From CAYPTY01 sp964413935 (GTDB lineage: Bacteria; Bacteroidota; Rhodothermia; Balneolales; Balneolaceae): a stretch of 64,000 bases of DNA. The notes beneath the pieces are model-generated. The model was not told the origin of the DNA. It did not search any database and was given only the letters and a program-made list of their open reading frames with translations. The DNA lies in assembly GCA_964413935.1 (NCBI GenBank), contig CAYPTY010000014.1, positions 24,626 to 88,625 of the forward strand. The letters run 5' to 3'. Within the stretch, counting starts at the first letter, position 1. Each line of letters opens with the position of its first letter. Below are positions 26,051-34,376 of the stretch, one piece after another. Both the position numbers and the translations under genes were made by a program.

Positions 26051-26806
26051 TTCTATCACCAGCTGATCATAAGCTAGTCGGGCGTGGGCGGGCAGCTTTT
26101 CGGAAGTAGAAACATGGTCCACAGCTCCATTCATGTGAATAAAGTAGGTCATGGGTACCTCCAGCTCTTCAGCTATAGATAAAGCTTCCGGAATGGTGAG
26201 GTGTGTAGGGTGAGGAGGATCCCATCGGAGAGCTGAAATCACCATAATTTTAGATCCTTTGATTTTTTCCCTGGTGGATGCAGGCACTTCTTTAACATCG
26301 GTCAGATAGGAGAAATCACCGATACGATATCCGTAAATGGGTAGCTTTCCATGCATTACAGGCAGCGGGGTTACTTCGATGCCGCCTTTGATTTCAAACG
26401 ACTGCTCAACGGGATGAACATCCAGGCTCGTAGATCCCGGATATTTCTGCTCACCAAACATATAATCGAACCGTTTCAGAATGGAATCGGCGCAACTTTG
26501 GGTGCAGTACAAAGGCAATGGATGATCCTGTTTGTAATTGTAAGAGCGAAGATCATCCAGGCCCGCAATGTGATCCATGTGTTCGTGCGTGATAAGCACC
26601 GTGTCGATATGCCTGATTTCAGCACGGATGCTCTGCAGCCTGAATTCCGGTCCGGCGTCGATGAGGATGGATTGCCCATGAGTCTGAATCCAAGCACTGC
26701 ATCGATAGCGTTCATTTCTGGAATCCCTGGATATCTGTTCCCGATAAAAACCGCCAGCAATGGGAACTCCCATGGAAGTGCCCGTACCCAGAAAGGTTAC
26801 TTTCAC
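26045..26806 (-). CDS. Metallo-beta-lactamase-fold hydrolase (PhnP-like)
   Basis: A 253-residue MBL-fold protein with FLGTGTSMGVP near the start, HEHMDHIAGLDDLR at about 78, a TDVKEVP segment, and an HPTHLTIPEAL near the C-terminus, closest to the PhnP/phosphodiesterase branch. I start at GTG because this gives VKVTFLGTGTS at the N-terminus and forms a GTGA overlap with the upstream gene. Substrate unknown; PhnP cleaves cyclic phosphodiesters. Confidence 0.88.
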   Translation of the reverse strand: MKVTFLGTGTSMGVPIAGGFYREQISRDSRNERYRCSAWIQTHGQSILIDAGPEFRLQSIRAEIRHIDTVLITHEHMDHIAGLDDLRSYNYKQDHPLPLYCTQSCADSILKRFDYMFGEQKYPGSTSLDVHPVEQSFEIKGGIEVTPLPVMHGKLPIYGYRIGDFSYLTDVKEVPASTREKIKGSKIMVISALRWDPPHPTHLTIPEALSIAEELEVPMTYFIHMNGAVDHVSTSEKLPAHARLAYDQLVIEL

Positions 26807-27105
26807 AAGTCTTCTCCGTCCAGGCTTTCGGTTTCTCCCTGAAAACTGTCTATCTGGTCCCAAATTTTATTCAGTTCTTTCCGAACAATGGGTTTGATGA
26901 ACATGTCATCTACTTCAACCTTTCGTATCACTTTCGCCAGCGTGGCCACTTGTGATTCCTTGGGTTTGTTTTTGTTGATGATGACAACCTTGTTTCCTTC
27001 CAGAAGGCAATCATTACCTCTGAAGGTTCCCCGTTCATAGCGGGTTATGTAACCACCTTGTTCCAGCAGGTGTTCAAGCTCCAGGAGCAGTTTGTCAGCT
27101 TTCAA
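26803..27105 (-). CDS. Conserved hypothetical protein
   Basis: A 100-residue protein I recognise only as a recurring small family in diverse bacteria, with a leucine-rich first helix, then YERGTFRGNDCLLEG, a VVIINKNKP strand, and a C-terminal FIKPIVRKEL segment. There is no signal peptide or membrane helix. The start is TTG, overlapping the stop of the upstream gene (TTGA), and its own stop overlaps the MBL gene's start, so three genes are tightly coupled. Function unknown. Confidence 0.75.
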   Translation of the reverse strand: MKADKLLLELEHLLEQGGYITRYERGTFRGNDCLLEGNKVVIINKNKPKESQVATLAKVIRKVEVDDMFIKPIVRKELNKIWDQIDSFQGETESLDGEDL

Positions 27106-27833
27106 AATGAGATTCCGAGTGTGATAGTATGCGCTGTAAGATTGTAATCGAATCGGTTTTGTTCAATATCAAAGCGCTGGAATTTATAGGTGTATCCAAG
27201 ACTCACTACATTATTTGGAAGCAGTCGGCCAATCAGCAGACGATTTCTGTTTTCGAATGAATACATTTGTCCACCAAAAAACCCACCTGCAGCAACCGTA
27301 AAACCATAAGCTGGTGTGGCTACTGAGCTGATCCTTAGATTATCACTGATCCGTATCGAAATAGCAGGTCCAATACCAGCGGTAACAGCAGATTGCTGAA
27401 AATCGTCACCTGCCTGATCATCCTGAACACTGGTCAGTTCAGTTGAAAGCTGAAAAGGTGCACTTACCCGTATGAAAGGGCGATTAATGAGCCGGATTGG
27501 AGCCCCCAGTCGAACACCAAGATTGAAAAAAGATCGGTTATCAAGTCCGGTAGCACGACCTGCAAAACCTAAGGTAAAACCGAGATTATCATTTTCCAGG
27601 GATAAACGAAAAACCGGATCACTGAATGATAAATCCTGAATATTCTGAGGAAGATTATCACCCTTAAATTCAAATTCCATTGGTTCAAAACCTGCTGTCA
27701 GAAAGGTTTCAAAGTTCAGCGGCTGCCTGCGAGCGATTTCGTCCGCAGAAAACATCTGAGCTTGCACAACATGAACAGGCAAAAACAGCAAAATTAATAC
27801 GGATAGAAGGCGGGTTGTGGAAAGGGTATTCAT
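27102..27833 (-). CDS. Predicted outer-membrane beta-barrel protein
   Basis: A 243-residue exported protein. The start giving MNTLSTTRLLS is chosen because it begins a proper signal peptide ending in VVQAQ; upstream in-frame sequence does not look like a signal. The mature part is a series of amphipathic strands (GFTLGFAG, NLGVRLGAP, SLGYTYKFQ) and ends with an aromatic residue after TLGIS, as outer-membrane barrels do. I do not know the family. Its stop overlaps the start of the small conserved gene downstream. Confidence 0.72.
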   Translation of the reverse strand: MNTLSTTRLLSVLILLFLPVHVVQAQMFSADEIARRQPLNFETFLTAGFEPMEFEFKGDNLPQNIQDLSFSDPVFRLSLENDNLGFTLGFAGRATGLDNRSFFNLGVRLGAPIRLINRPFIRVSAPFQLSTELTSVQDDQAGDDFQQSAVTAGIGPAISIRISDNLRISSVATPAYGFTVAAGGFFGGQMYSFENRNRLLIGRLLPNNVVSLGYTYKFQRFDIEQNRFDYNLTAHTITLGISF

Positions 27834-28061
27834 GGCAGTTGTTTTAGGGCACAGAATATAAACGTGATGGGCAAGAAAAATTTTGTTCAGAATGAAGAGC
27901 ATTCAGAAAGTCAAAATATTCTATTTGTAGAGCTGCATAAAAACAAGGACTTATAAAAAAAATGAATTCATTTTGAATTTTTAGGAACTCTTTTTTGGAT
28001 GGCAGCATTTTAGGTATTGAATTTCTTACATACATACATCCCATCACCATCCCGATATAGA

Positions 28062-28092
28062 GATCATGCCTGAAAGCATGGTCTTTTTTTTT
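28062..28092 (+). terminator. Orphan intrinsic terminator on the plus strand
   Basis: GATCATGC at 28062-28069 pairs with GCATGGTC at 28076-28083 (8 bp, one G-T), with a six-base loop and then nine T. It is a strong terminator on the plus strand, but no plus-strand gene precedes it for 2 kb; the neighbouring genes are on the minus strand. The stretch from 27834 to the hairpin holds no open frame that I trust. It might end a small RNA. Confidence 0.6.
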
Positions 28093-28094
28093 GC

Positions 28095-28487
28095 TCAATT
28101 CAGAAGGTGGGAAATGAGCTCAAACTTCGGTATCTGAATTTTTCTTGATTCCCCACCTTCAGTTTCAATAATATAGTACCCTGACATTGAACCCCTGAAG
28201 CCTTTCAAAAGGCAAAAACTATTGTAGGTGTAAGTAGCACCCGGTTCGATGTAGGGTTTTTCTCCGACTACACCTTCTCCATCCACTTCTATGTGGCTGG
28301 AGGTTTCGTCATAAATATCCCAGTGGCGTGAAACCAGTTGAACCGTATTTTGGCTGTGATTGGATATTGAAATGGTATAAGTGAAGATGTGTTTTCTGTT
28401 AATGATGTCAGATTTCTCTTCTTCGTAAACGGGGTACACATCAACCTGTATATTATCGGTGATGGCTGTGTAAATGAGTGTATGCAT
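28095..28487 (-). CDS. apaG: ApaG family protein
   Basis: A 130-residue ApaG-like immunoglobulin-fold protein. Family marks are FTYTISISNHS near residues 35-45, VQLVSRHWDI at about 49, GVVGEKPYIEPGATY, then GSMSGYYIIE. ApaG has been connected with Co2+/Mg2+ efflux, but the biochemical role is unproven. The gene stands alone on the minus strand, divergent from the glutathione peroxidase. Confidence 0.93.
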   Translation of the reverse strand: MHTLIYTAITDNIQVDVYPVYEEEKSDIINRKHIFTYTISISNHSQNTVQLVSRHWDIYDETSSHIEVDGEGVVGEKPYIEPGATYTYNSFCLLKGFRGSMSGYYIIETEGGESRKIQIPKFELISHLLN

Positions 28488-28571
28488 AGCTGATTATAGA
28501 AAAATAAAAGGGGAATGAATAAACCAATTAATCAATTATTTTTGAATTCCTTATAAACAAAACCGAATCAG

Positions 28572-29111
28572 ATGAAGATTATTTTTGCCTTCATACTAAC
28601 ACTATCATTTATGACGCCAATGAATCCGGAAAACTCCGTTTACGAATTTCGACTGGAAGACATTGATGGAAATGCTTTTACCCTTGAAGAGTACAAAGGA
28701 AAAGTGATACTGATTGTTAATGTTGCTTCAAAATGTGGTTATACCCCTCAATATGAGGAACTTCAAAATATATACGAGAAATACCAGGAGGAGGGATTAG
28801 TCATCATTGGTTTTCCCGCAAACAATTTTGCAGGCCAGGAACCCGGTTCCAATGAAAAGATCAAAGAATTCTGTACTCTGAATTATGGGGTTACTTTTCC
28901 AATGGCGGCGAAAGTTTCAGTAAAGGGAGATGATCAGTCAGCGCTTTTTAAATATCTCACTGAAACGGAAAATGAAGATTTCACCGGTGATATTAAGTGG
29001 AACTTCGAAAAATTCCTGATCGACCGGGATGGAAACCTTACACGAAGATTCCGATCATCCGTGAAACCGGAAAGCCGTAAAATGAGAAAGGCACTGGAAG
29101 CCCTGCTGTAA
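28572..29111 (+). CDS. Glutathione peroxidase family protein, exported
   Basis: A 179-residue thiol peroxidase. The peroxidatic cysteine is in NVASKCGYTPQ at about residue 57 and is encoded by TGT, not selenocysteine. Gln in FPANNFAGQEPG and Trp/Asn in IKWNFEKFLIDRDG complete the usual catalytic set. A hydrophobic start of about 16 residues suggests export to the periplasm. It likely reduces peroxides through thioredoxin rather than glutathione. Confidence 0.92.
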   Translation: MKIIFAFILTLSFMTPMNPENSVYEFRLEDIDGNAFTLEEYKGKVILIVNVASKCGYTPQYEELQNIYEKYQEEGLVIIGFPANNFAGQEPGSNEKIKEFCTLNYGVTFPMAAKVSVKGDDQSALFKYLTETENEDFTGDIKWNFEKFLIDRDGNLTRRFRSSVKPESRKMRKALEALL

Positions 29112-29127
29112 AAAGTAAAAACTATTA

Positions 29128-29157
29128 TTGACTTCCAATTACAGCTGTCCGTATATT
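29128..29157 (+). promoter_or_regulatory. Predicted promoter of tRNA-Asp
   Basis: A TTGACT -35 at 29128-29133 and TATATT -10 at 29152-29157, separated by 18 bases. The tRNA begins 17 bases after the -10 box, a plausible distance allowing for a short leader. It resembles a sigma-70 promoter; nothing else in this gap looks functional. Confidence 0.5.
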
Positions 29158-29174
29158 TCGAGTCTTCCCAATAA

Positions 29175-29248
29175 GGTCCGGTAGTTCAGTTGGTTAGAAC
29201 GCCTGCCTGTCACGCAGGAGGTCGCGAGTTCGAGTCTCGTCCGGATCG
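29175..29248 (+). tRNA. tRNA-Asp (GTC)
   Basis: A 74-base cloverleaf. The acceptor stem GGTCCGG pairs with CCGGATC (one G-T), the anticodon stem CCTGC/GCAGG encloses CTGTCAC with anticodon GTC at 29209-29211, and the T arm carries GTTCGAGTC. The discriminator base is G, as expected for tRNA-Asp. The 3' CCA is not encoded and must be added by CCA-adding enzyme. Confidence 0.97.
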
Positions 29249-29258
29249 CAAAAGAAAA

Positions 29259-29288
29259 GCCATCATTCTAAAGAGTGATGGCTTTTTT
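29259..29288 (+). terminator. Terminator after tRNA-Asp
   Basis: GCCATCATT at 29259-29267 pairs with AGTGATGGC at 29274-29282 (9 bp, one G-T) and is followed by six T. The left side is A-rich, so on the minus strand it also gives a T-rich end suited to the convergent lipoprotein gene. Confidence 0.8.
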
Positions 29289-29305
29289 AGTTTCAGGCTA
29301 TTCTC

Positions 29306-30565
29306 TTATCGGGCAATCCAAACAGTTTTGGTGCCGCCTAGTCCGGCAGCCACATTAAACACCCCGCCGCGCAGTATAACATGATTTGCGGATTGCAGAT
29401 CCGGAAATTGTACCTGACCGAGCAGGGTGATATCCAGTGTGTCACCAATACCGATATCCAGGAAGTTTATTGATGAAGAGGCCACATACACACCGGCTTC
29501 CCCATTGGATATGAAAATCAGTTCATCCTCTACCGTTACTGAGTTGGTGGTTACCACGTCCTCAGAAAGTCCAAGTTCAGCTGCGCTCGGGATAGGTATA
29601 TTATCTTCAATTGTACCATCACTAAGGTTCATAATCTGAACACCTTCTTTACCTGCAGCAATAAATGCGAGATTACCAACTACTTCAACCGTATTTTTTG
29701 CCTCTGGCGTGTACGCACCAGGAAAGCTATACTCATTCGTGATTTCATAATTACTCTTACTAATCAGGTAGAGGGTGCCCTCCTGATCACCATCTGTATC
29801 TCCGGCCAGCACATATACTCGCGTATCATCTGCTGTTACCCAGCGAGCCTCAGGAATGTCTATAAATGCTTGCAGTTCTGATAGGTCCTCGTTGAATACG
29901 TTTAAACCGCCCGTATTTCCTGTTGTTACATATACGGCATCATCATCTTTAAATACCGAGTTTGCAGCAAAACTCTGAAGTGATGCGAAATCAGGTGCGA
30001 CATCCTCAAAAATATCGCCATCGTGTGAAAAGGATTGAATGACGGAAGCACTCTGCCCATTTGTGTAAGCCTCATCGGAGGTAGCAACAGCAGTGTAAAC
30101 CTTTTCGTCATCAGCAATAACTGCGTTTACATCTGAATCATTAAATTGAATGCTTGATCTCAGGCGTAGTATACCAAACCATGAGGATCTCATCATATCT
30201 ACAGAGCCCATGTAAGGAGCACCACGCATGTTGTAGCTTACAAAAGAGTTAGAACTACCATCATTATAAATCATGGTAGCCTGAATGGTCTCACCCTCTA
30301 AAACAGGAGGCAGCAGCTGTGCGATGTAAAATAATCTGAAGCGATCTGCTTTGGCTTTCTTTTTAGCAAGGTTGTCACCCAGAGTGGTGTCAATTTCTAG
30401 TTCGATCTGGTTATCGAATATCTCCATCCTTGCATCCAGCTCATCCTGATTGTTAATGATAGTATACTGGTCGGTGACGATATTCAGATCATCATCTGTG
30501 GATGTTGAATTCGAACAGGATACCATTAATATTGATAATAGGAGAAAATATTTCAGTTCTCTCAT
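29306..30565 (-). CDS. Predicted lipoprotein with beta-propeller-like repeats
   Basis: A 419-residue protein. I start at the ATG giving MRELKYFLLLS because it leads directly into a lipoprotein signal with the lipobox LMVSC; two earlier in-frame ATGs (30586, 30625) would push the signal inward. The mature part is acidic at first, then has repeated segments of the type VYTAVATSDEAY, VYVTTGNTGG, VYVLAGDTDG, LAFIAAGKEG and IFISNGEAG, about 40 residues apart, which suggests an LVIVD-like beta-propeller. I do not recognise a specific function. Confidence 0.75.
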   Translation of the reverse strand: MRELKYFLLLSILMVSCSNSTSTDDDLNIVTDQYTIINNQDELDARMEIFDNQIELEIDTTLGDNLAKKKAKADRFRLFYIAQLLPPVLEGETIQATMIYNDGSSNSFVSYNMRGAPYMGSVDMMRSSWFGILRLRSSIQFNDSDVNAVIADDEKVYTAVATSDEAYTNGQSASVIQSFSHDGDIFEDVAPDFASLQSFAANSVFKDDDAVYVTTGNTGGLNVFNEDLSELQAFIDIPEARWVTADDTRVYVLAGDTDGDQEGTLYLISKSNYEITNEYSFPGAYTPEAKNTVEVVGNLAFIAAGKEGVQIMNLSDGTIEDNIPIPSAAELGLSEDVVTTNSVTVEDELIFISNGEAGVYVASSSINFLDIGIGDTLDITLLGQVQFPDLQSANHVILRGGVFNVAAGLGGTKTVWIAR

Positions 30566-30656
30566 AGTGTTGGTTTTTTGTGACATTTCATAAAAAATAC
30601 ACCTGTATTCAATAAGTTGCGGCATTGTGAAGACATTCTAATTATGAGAAAAAGTT

Positions 30657-31766
30657 ATGGGAATTAGCAGAAGGTCATTTATTAAGCAAAGCTCAGCTCT
30701 AATTGGTGCCGCATCTTTAGGCTGTATCGGCTTGTTTGACAAGGAAGATAAATCTGAACCAAAAGAAAAGTTAGGAATAGCTTTGCTTGGATTGGGTCAA
30801 TACAGTCGCTATCTGCTCGCACCTGCATTGCAGCTGACCCAGCATTGTGAACTAAAGGGCATTATCACAGGTACCCCTTCTAAAATTCCTTTATGGCAGA
30901 CAGAATACGGAATTGAAGAAAGTAATGTCTACACCTACGAAAACATGGAGGAGGTGTCAGATAATGATGATATCTACATTATATACATCGTAACCCCTAC
31001 ATCTACACATGCAGAGTTTGCGATCAGAGCTGCAAATGCTGGTAAGCATGTTTTCTGTGAAAAACCAATGGCCATGAATGTAGCTGAATGCCAGAGTATT
31101 ATCGACGCCTGCAATCGAAATAACGTCTGGTTATCAATAGGGTATAGGATGCAGCATGAGCAAAATACACAGCTCATTATGTCATATGCCAGAAACAACC
31201 GATACGGTGATGTGCGGCGTGTGGATGCTCGTGCCGGATATTATAGCGTGCCCAATGATCAGACCTACTGGAGGCAACGAGCTGATATGGGAGGTGGGGC
31301 TTTATATGATATGGGTGTTTATCCGATCAATGCAATACGATATGCAAGCAACAAGGAACCGGTTGAAGTACGTGGAAGTATGATGAAAACACGACCTGAA
31401 TTATTCCCTGATGTAGATGAAACCACCTCCTTCGATATGCGATTTGCAGATGGAAGCATAGCCAGGGGCAGAACAAGTGTCGGAGAAAATATGAACATTC
31501 TGGAGGCTACCACTACTGATGGCTGGTTTAAGCTGGAACCTTTCCAGTCCTATACAGGAGTAAGGGGAGAAACAAGTGAAGGTATTCAGCTTGAACCAAT
31601 GACTCAAAATCAGCAGGCCGTTCAAATGGACAATGACGCCCTGGCCATTAAAAACGGGGATTCACCAGCAGTACCTGGTGAAGAAGGAATGCGGGATATT
31701 CAGATTGTGAATGCCATTATTGAATCATCCAATAATGGAAGAAGGTGGGTTGATATCTCCCTTTAG
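30657..31766 (+). CDS. Tat-exported Gfo/Idh/MocA-family oxidoreductase
   Basis: A 369-residue NAD(P)-dependent oxidoreductase. The N-terminus SRRSFIKQ is a twin-arginine signal followed by a hydrophobic stretch, so the folded enzyme with bound cofactor is exported, as for Zymomonas glucose-fructose oxidoreductase. The Rossmann fold begins LGIALLGLGQYS, and the catalytic CEKPMA segment lies near residue 134. DMGGGALYDMGVYPI is the second-domain signature. Substrate is probably a sugar. Monocistronic by position. Confidence 0.9.
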   Translation: MGISRRSFIKQSSALIGAASLGCIGLFDKEDKSEPKEKLGIALLGLGQYSRYLLAPALQLTQHCELKGIITGTPSKIPLWQTEYGIEESNVYTYENMEEVSDNDDIYIIYIVTPTSTHAEFAIRAANAGKHVFCEKPMAMNVAECQSIIDACNRNNVWLSIGYRMQHEQNTQLIMSYARNNRYGDVRRVDARAGYYSVPNDQTYWRQRADMGGGALYDMGVYPINAIRYASNKEPVEVRGSMMKTRPELFPDVDETTSFDMRFADGSIARGRTSVGENMNILEATTTDGWFKLEPFQSYTGVRGETSEGIQLEPMTQNQQAVQMDNDALAIKNGDSPAVPGEEGMRDIQIVNAIIESSNNGRRWVDISL

Positions 31767-31771
31767 ACAGA

Positions 31772-31800
31772 AGGATTGATTGCATTCAAAATCCTGTTTT
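31772..31800 (+). terminator. Weak possible terminator after the oxidoreductase gene
   Basis: A 6-bp repeat (AGGATT at 31772-31777, AATCCT at 31790-31795) followed by G and four T. The stem is short and AT-rich, so this is only a possibility; it is nevertheless the only hairpin between the two plus-strand genes. Confidence 0.3.
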
Positions 31801-31842
31801 ACACCCTTACCGAATTATCCAAAATCCCCTTAACTTTGAAGA

Positions 31843-33723
31843 ATGTCGATTTATCCAAAATACGATGTAATTGTTGTGGGCGGCGGTCACGCCGGTTCAG
31901 AGGCAGCAGGTGCGGCAGCTCAGCTGGGTGCTAAAACGCTGCTCATCACCATGAATATGGATGCCATCGCAAAGATGTCATGTAACCCGGCTATGGGCGG
32001 AGTAGCAAAAGGACAGCTGGTCCGTGAGATTGATGCACTGGGAGGATTGTCGGGTATAGTCAGCGATCAGTCAGGGGTGCAGTTCAGAATGTTAAATCGG
32101 TCAAAGGGACCAGCTATGTGGAGTCCCCGTTGTCAGAGTGACCGCATGCTGTATGCAAAAATTATGCGTGAACAGCTGGAGGCCAAAGAAAACCTGCATT
32201 TTAGGCAGGATAATGTAGTTGACATCCTGATAAAAAACAATCAGATAGAGGGTGTAATTACACAAACCGGGCAGGTATTCTACACGGAAGTTGTGGTTTT
32301 AACCAGCGGCACATTCCTGAATGGTGTCATTCACATTGGTGAGCAGCAGCACGGTGGTGGAAGATCCGGCGAACGGGCTTCCATCGGAATATCAGCGGCT
32401 CTTGAAAAGGCAGGTTTTGAGGTAGGCCGACTTAAAACAGGAACACCACCCAGGATTGATGGCAGATCCATTGATTATAGTAAACTGGAGATTCAGTATG
32501 GGGATGATGATGCCAGTCCGTTTTCATTTATGACTGACCACCTTCCAAAAAAAGAGGATCAACTTACCTGCTGGATAGGCTACACGAACACAGGTGTTCA
32601 TGATGAGCTGAGAAAGGGTTTTGATCGAAGTCCGATGTTCAATGGGCGCATTAAATCGATTGGCCCCAGATATTGTCCCAGTATAGAAGACAAAATTGAT
32701 CGTTTTGCAGATAAAGACCGGCACCAGCTTTTCCTCGAACCGGAAGGTTGGGATACAAATGAAATGTATCTCAATGGCTTTTCAACTTCCTTACCTGAGG
32801 ATGTACAATATCATGCACTGAGAACCATACCCGGTTTTGAAAACGCGGTAATGATGCGCCCGGGATATGCCATAGAATATGACTACTTCCCACCCTATCA
32901 GATCAAGAGAAACCTGGAAACGAAGATTTTGGAAGGCTTATTCTTTGCAGGACAGATCAATGGAACTACCGGATATGAGGAAGCCGCCTGTCAGGGATTG
33001 ATAGCCGGTATAAATGCGGCGCTGAAAGTAGATGGCAAACAACCGTTCATACTCAGCAGGTCAGAAGCCTATATTGGTGTACTGATTGACGATCTCATTA
33101 ATAAGGGTACAGAGGAACCTTACCGCATGTTTACCTCTAGGGCGGAGCATAGAATTCTGCTTCGTCAAGACAACGCAGATCTCAGGTTAACGGAGCTTGG
33201 CCACAGAATTGGAATGGTTAATGACGACCGTTACCAGCGTTATTTGACCAAAAAGAAGGCAATTGATGAACTGTATACTTTGTTTTCCTCATACACCGTT
33301 AGGCCAGAACAAATGGATCCTATGCTCGAAGGACTTGCAACATCAGTGCTGAGTCAGCCGGTAAAAGCAAAGTCTGTTTTACTCAGACCTGAGGTCAGCA
33401 TCCAGCATATCATTAATGCTGATCCACAGTTAAAAAGCGAAGTTGAAAGTATAACTACGGACAACACCGTATTGGAGCAAATCGAGATTCAAACCAAATA
33501 CGCGGGCTATATAGAGAAAGAGTTTTTGATGGTTGAAGAAATGTCCCGCCAGGAAAATATGCCCATCCCGGATAAAATTGACTATTCGAAAATCAGAAGC
33601 CTTTCAACGGAGGGCAAGCAAAAGATGGAAAAAATACGCCCTGAAACCATTGGGCAGGCGTCCAGAATCAGCGGAGTATCTGCTTCAGATATCTCTGTGC
33701 TGATGATCTACCTAAAAAACTGA
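31843..33723 (+). CDS. mnmG: tRNA uridine-5-carboxymethylaminomethyl modification enzyme MnmG (GidA)
   Basis: The 626-residue FAD enzyme acts with MnmE to modify U34 of tRNAs reading split codon boxes. The FAD site GGGHAGSEAAGAAA is at residues 13-26, CNPAMGGVAKG at about 47, and the C-terminal helical domain ends normally. The sequence TAACTTTG a few bases upstream of the ATG resembles the Bacteroidota -7 element. It is coupled by a one-base overlap to rsmG. Confidence 0.97.
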   Translation: MSIYPKYDVIVVGGGHAGSEAAGAAAQLGAKTLLITMNMDAIAKMSCNPAMGGVAKGQLVREIDALGGLSGIVSDQSGVQFRMLNRSKGPAMWSPRCQSDRMLYAKIMREQLEAKENLHFRQDNVVDILIKNNQIEGVITQTGQVFYTEVVVLTSGTFLNGVIHIGEQQHGGGRSGERASIGISAALEKAGFEVGRLKTGTPPRIDGRSIDYSKLEIQYGDDDASPFSFMTDHLPKKEDQLTCWIGYTNTGVHDELRKGFDRSPMFNGRIKSIGPRYCPSIEDKIDRFADKDRHQLFLEPEGWDTNEMYLNGFSTSLPEDVQYHALRTIPGFENAVMMRPGYAIEYDYFPPYQIKRNLETKILEGLFFAGQINGTTGYEEAACQGLIAGINAALKVDGKQPFILSRSEAYIGVLIDDLINKGTEEPYRMFTSRAEHRILLRQDNADLRLTELGHRIGMVNDDRYQRYLTKKKAIDELYTLFSSYTVRPEQMDPMLEGLATSVLSQPVKAKSVLLRPEVSIQHIINADPQLKSEVESITTDNTVLEQIEIQTKYAGYIEKEFLMVEEMSRQENMPIPDKIDYSKIRSLSTEGKQKMEKIRPETIGQASRISGVSASDISVLMIYLKN

Positions 33724-34376
33724 TGTTTCACGTGGAACATCAGATTCAACAGCGCACAAATTACGAGGCAGCACATAAAGCAGTAAGTCTGTTTCAAAAA
33801 CATGAAAAGCAGCTTAATGCCTATATCGATAAACTGCTTTGGTGGAATGAGAGAGTAAATCTCGTTAGCCGAAATGTTTCACGTGAAACAATTGCAAATC
33901 ACGTGCAGCATTCGTTGTATCCCGGAATTTTAGGCCTGTTGGATGATTTCAGTTATATCATTGACAGTGGTACAGGTGGTGGTTTGCCCGGAATTCCCCT
34001 TGCCATATGTTACCCGGACAAAAAGTTCTTGTTCAATGATATCGTAAAGAAAAAAGTGATGGCCGTTCAGGCTATGAGTCGTAAACTGGGGTTGAAGAAT
34101 ACATCCGATTACACTGGATCAGTTGAGGAACTCCCTTTTGACAAAGGTGAATTGCTTATATCCAAGCATGCTTTTAAGATCAATAATCTAACGAAGATGC
34201 TGAGCGATAGCTGGGATCAGATGGTTCTGCTCAAGGGAATGGACTTTGAGAAAGAGCTTAGTGAAACCAGCTTGCCACTACAGGTTGAAGTCTGGGATTT
34301 GTATGAACTGACAAAAGAAGCCTTTTATGAGGGAAAGGCTGTGCTAAAAATCAGGAGGAAAAATGAACAGCAATGA
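33723..34376 (+). CDS. rsmG: 16S rRNA (guanine527-N7)-methyltransferase RsmG (GidB)
   Basis: A 217-residue RsmG that methylates G527 of 16S rRNA using SAM; loss gives low-level streptomycin resistance. The SAM motif DSGTGGGLPGIPLA is at about residues 80-93, and WWNERVNLVSR is the typical N-terminal signature. Two parS-type sequences are embedded in its coding region, one at the first codons (MFHVEH) and one at the NVSRET codons. It overlaps mnmG by one base and the WYL gene by 14. Confidence 0.96.
   Translation: MFHVEHQIQQRTNYEAAHKAVSLFQKHEKQLNAYIDKLLWWNERVNLVSRNVSRETIANHVQHSLYPGILGLLDDFSYIIDSGTGGGLPGIPLAICYPDKKFLFNDIVKKKVMAVQAMSRKLGLKNTSDYTGSVEELPFDKGELLISKHAFKINNLTKMLSDSWDQMVLLKGMDFEKELSETSLPLQVEVWDLYELTKEAFYEGKAVLKIRRKNEQQ
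33724..33739. promoter_or_regulatory. parS-type site 1 (start of rsmG)
   Basis: TGTTTCACGTGGAACA, a near-palindrome differing from the canonical parS TGTTTCACGTGAAACA by one base. ParB bound to such sites organises the origin-proximal DNA for segregation. Here it forms the first codons of rsmG. Confidence 0.75.
33875..33890. promoter_or_regulatory. parS-type site 2 (inside rsmG)
   Basis: TGTTTCACGTGAAACA, an exact match to the canonical 16-base parS palindrome, 151 bases from the first site. It is read through by rsmG as NVSRET. Two sites within 170 bases make chance occurrence very unlikely. Confidence 0.88.

Noticed and set aside
28029..28040. Short TACA tandem run.
   Set aside because: Only three units in a non-coding gap; no sign of function.
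28735..28745. Possible selenocysteine in the glutathione peroxidase active site.
   Set aside because: The codon is TGT (cysteine), not TGA.
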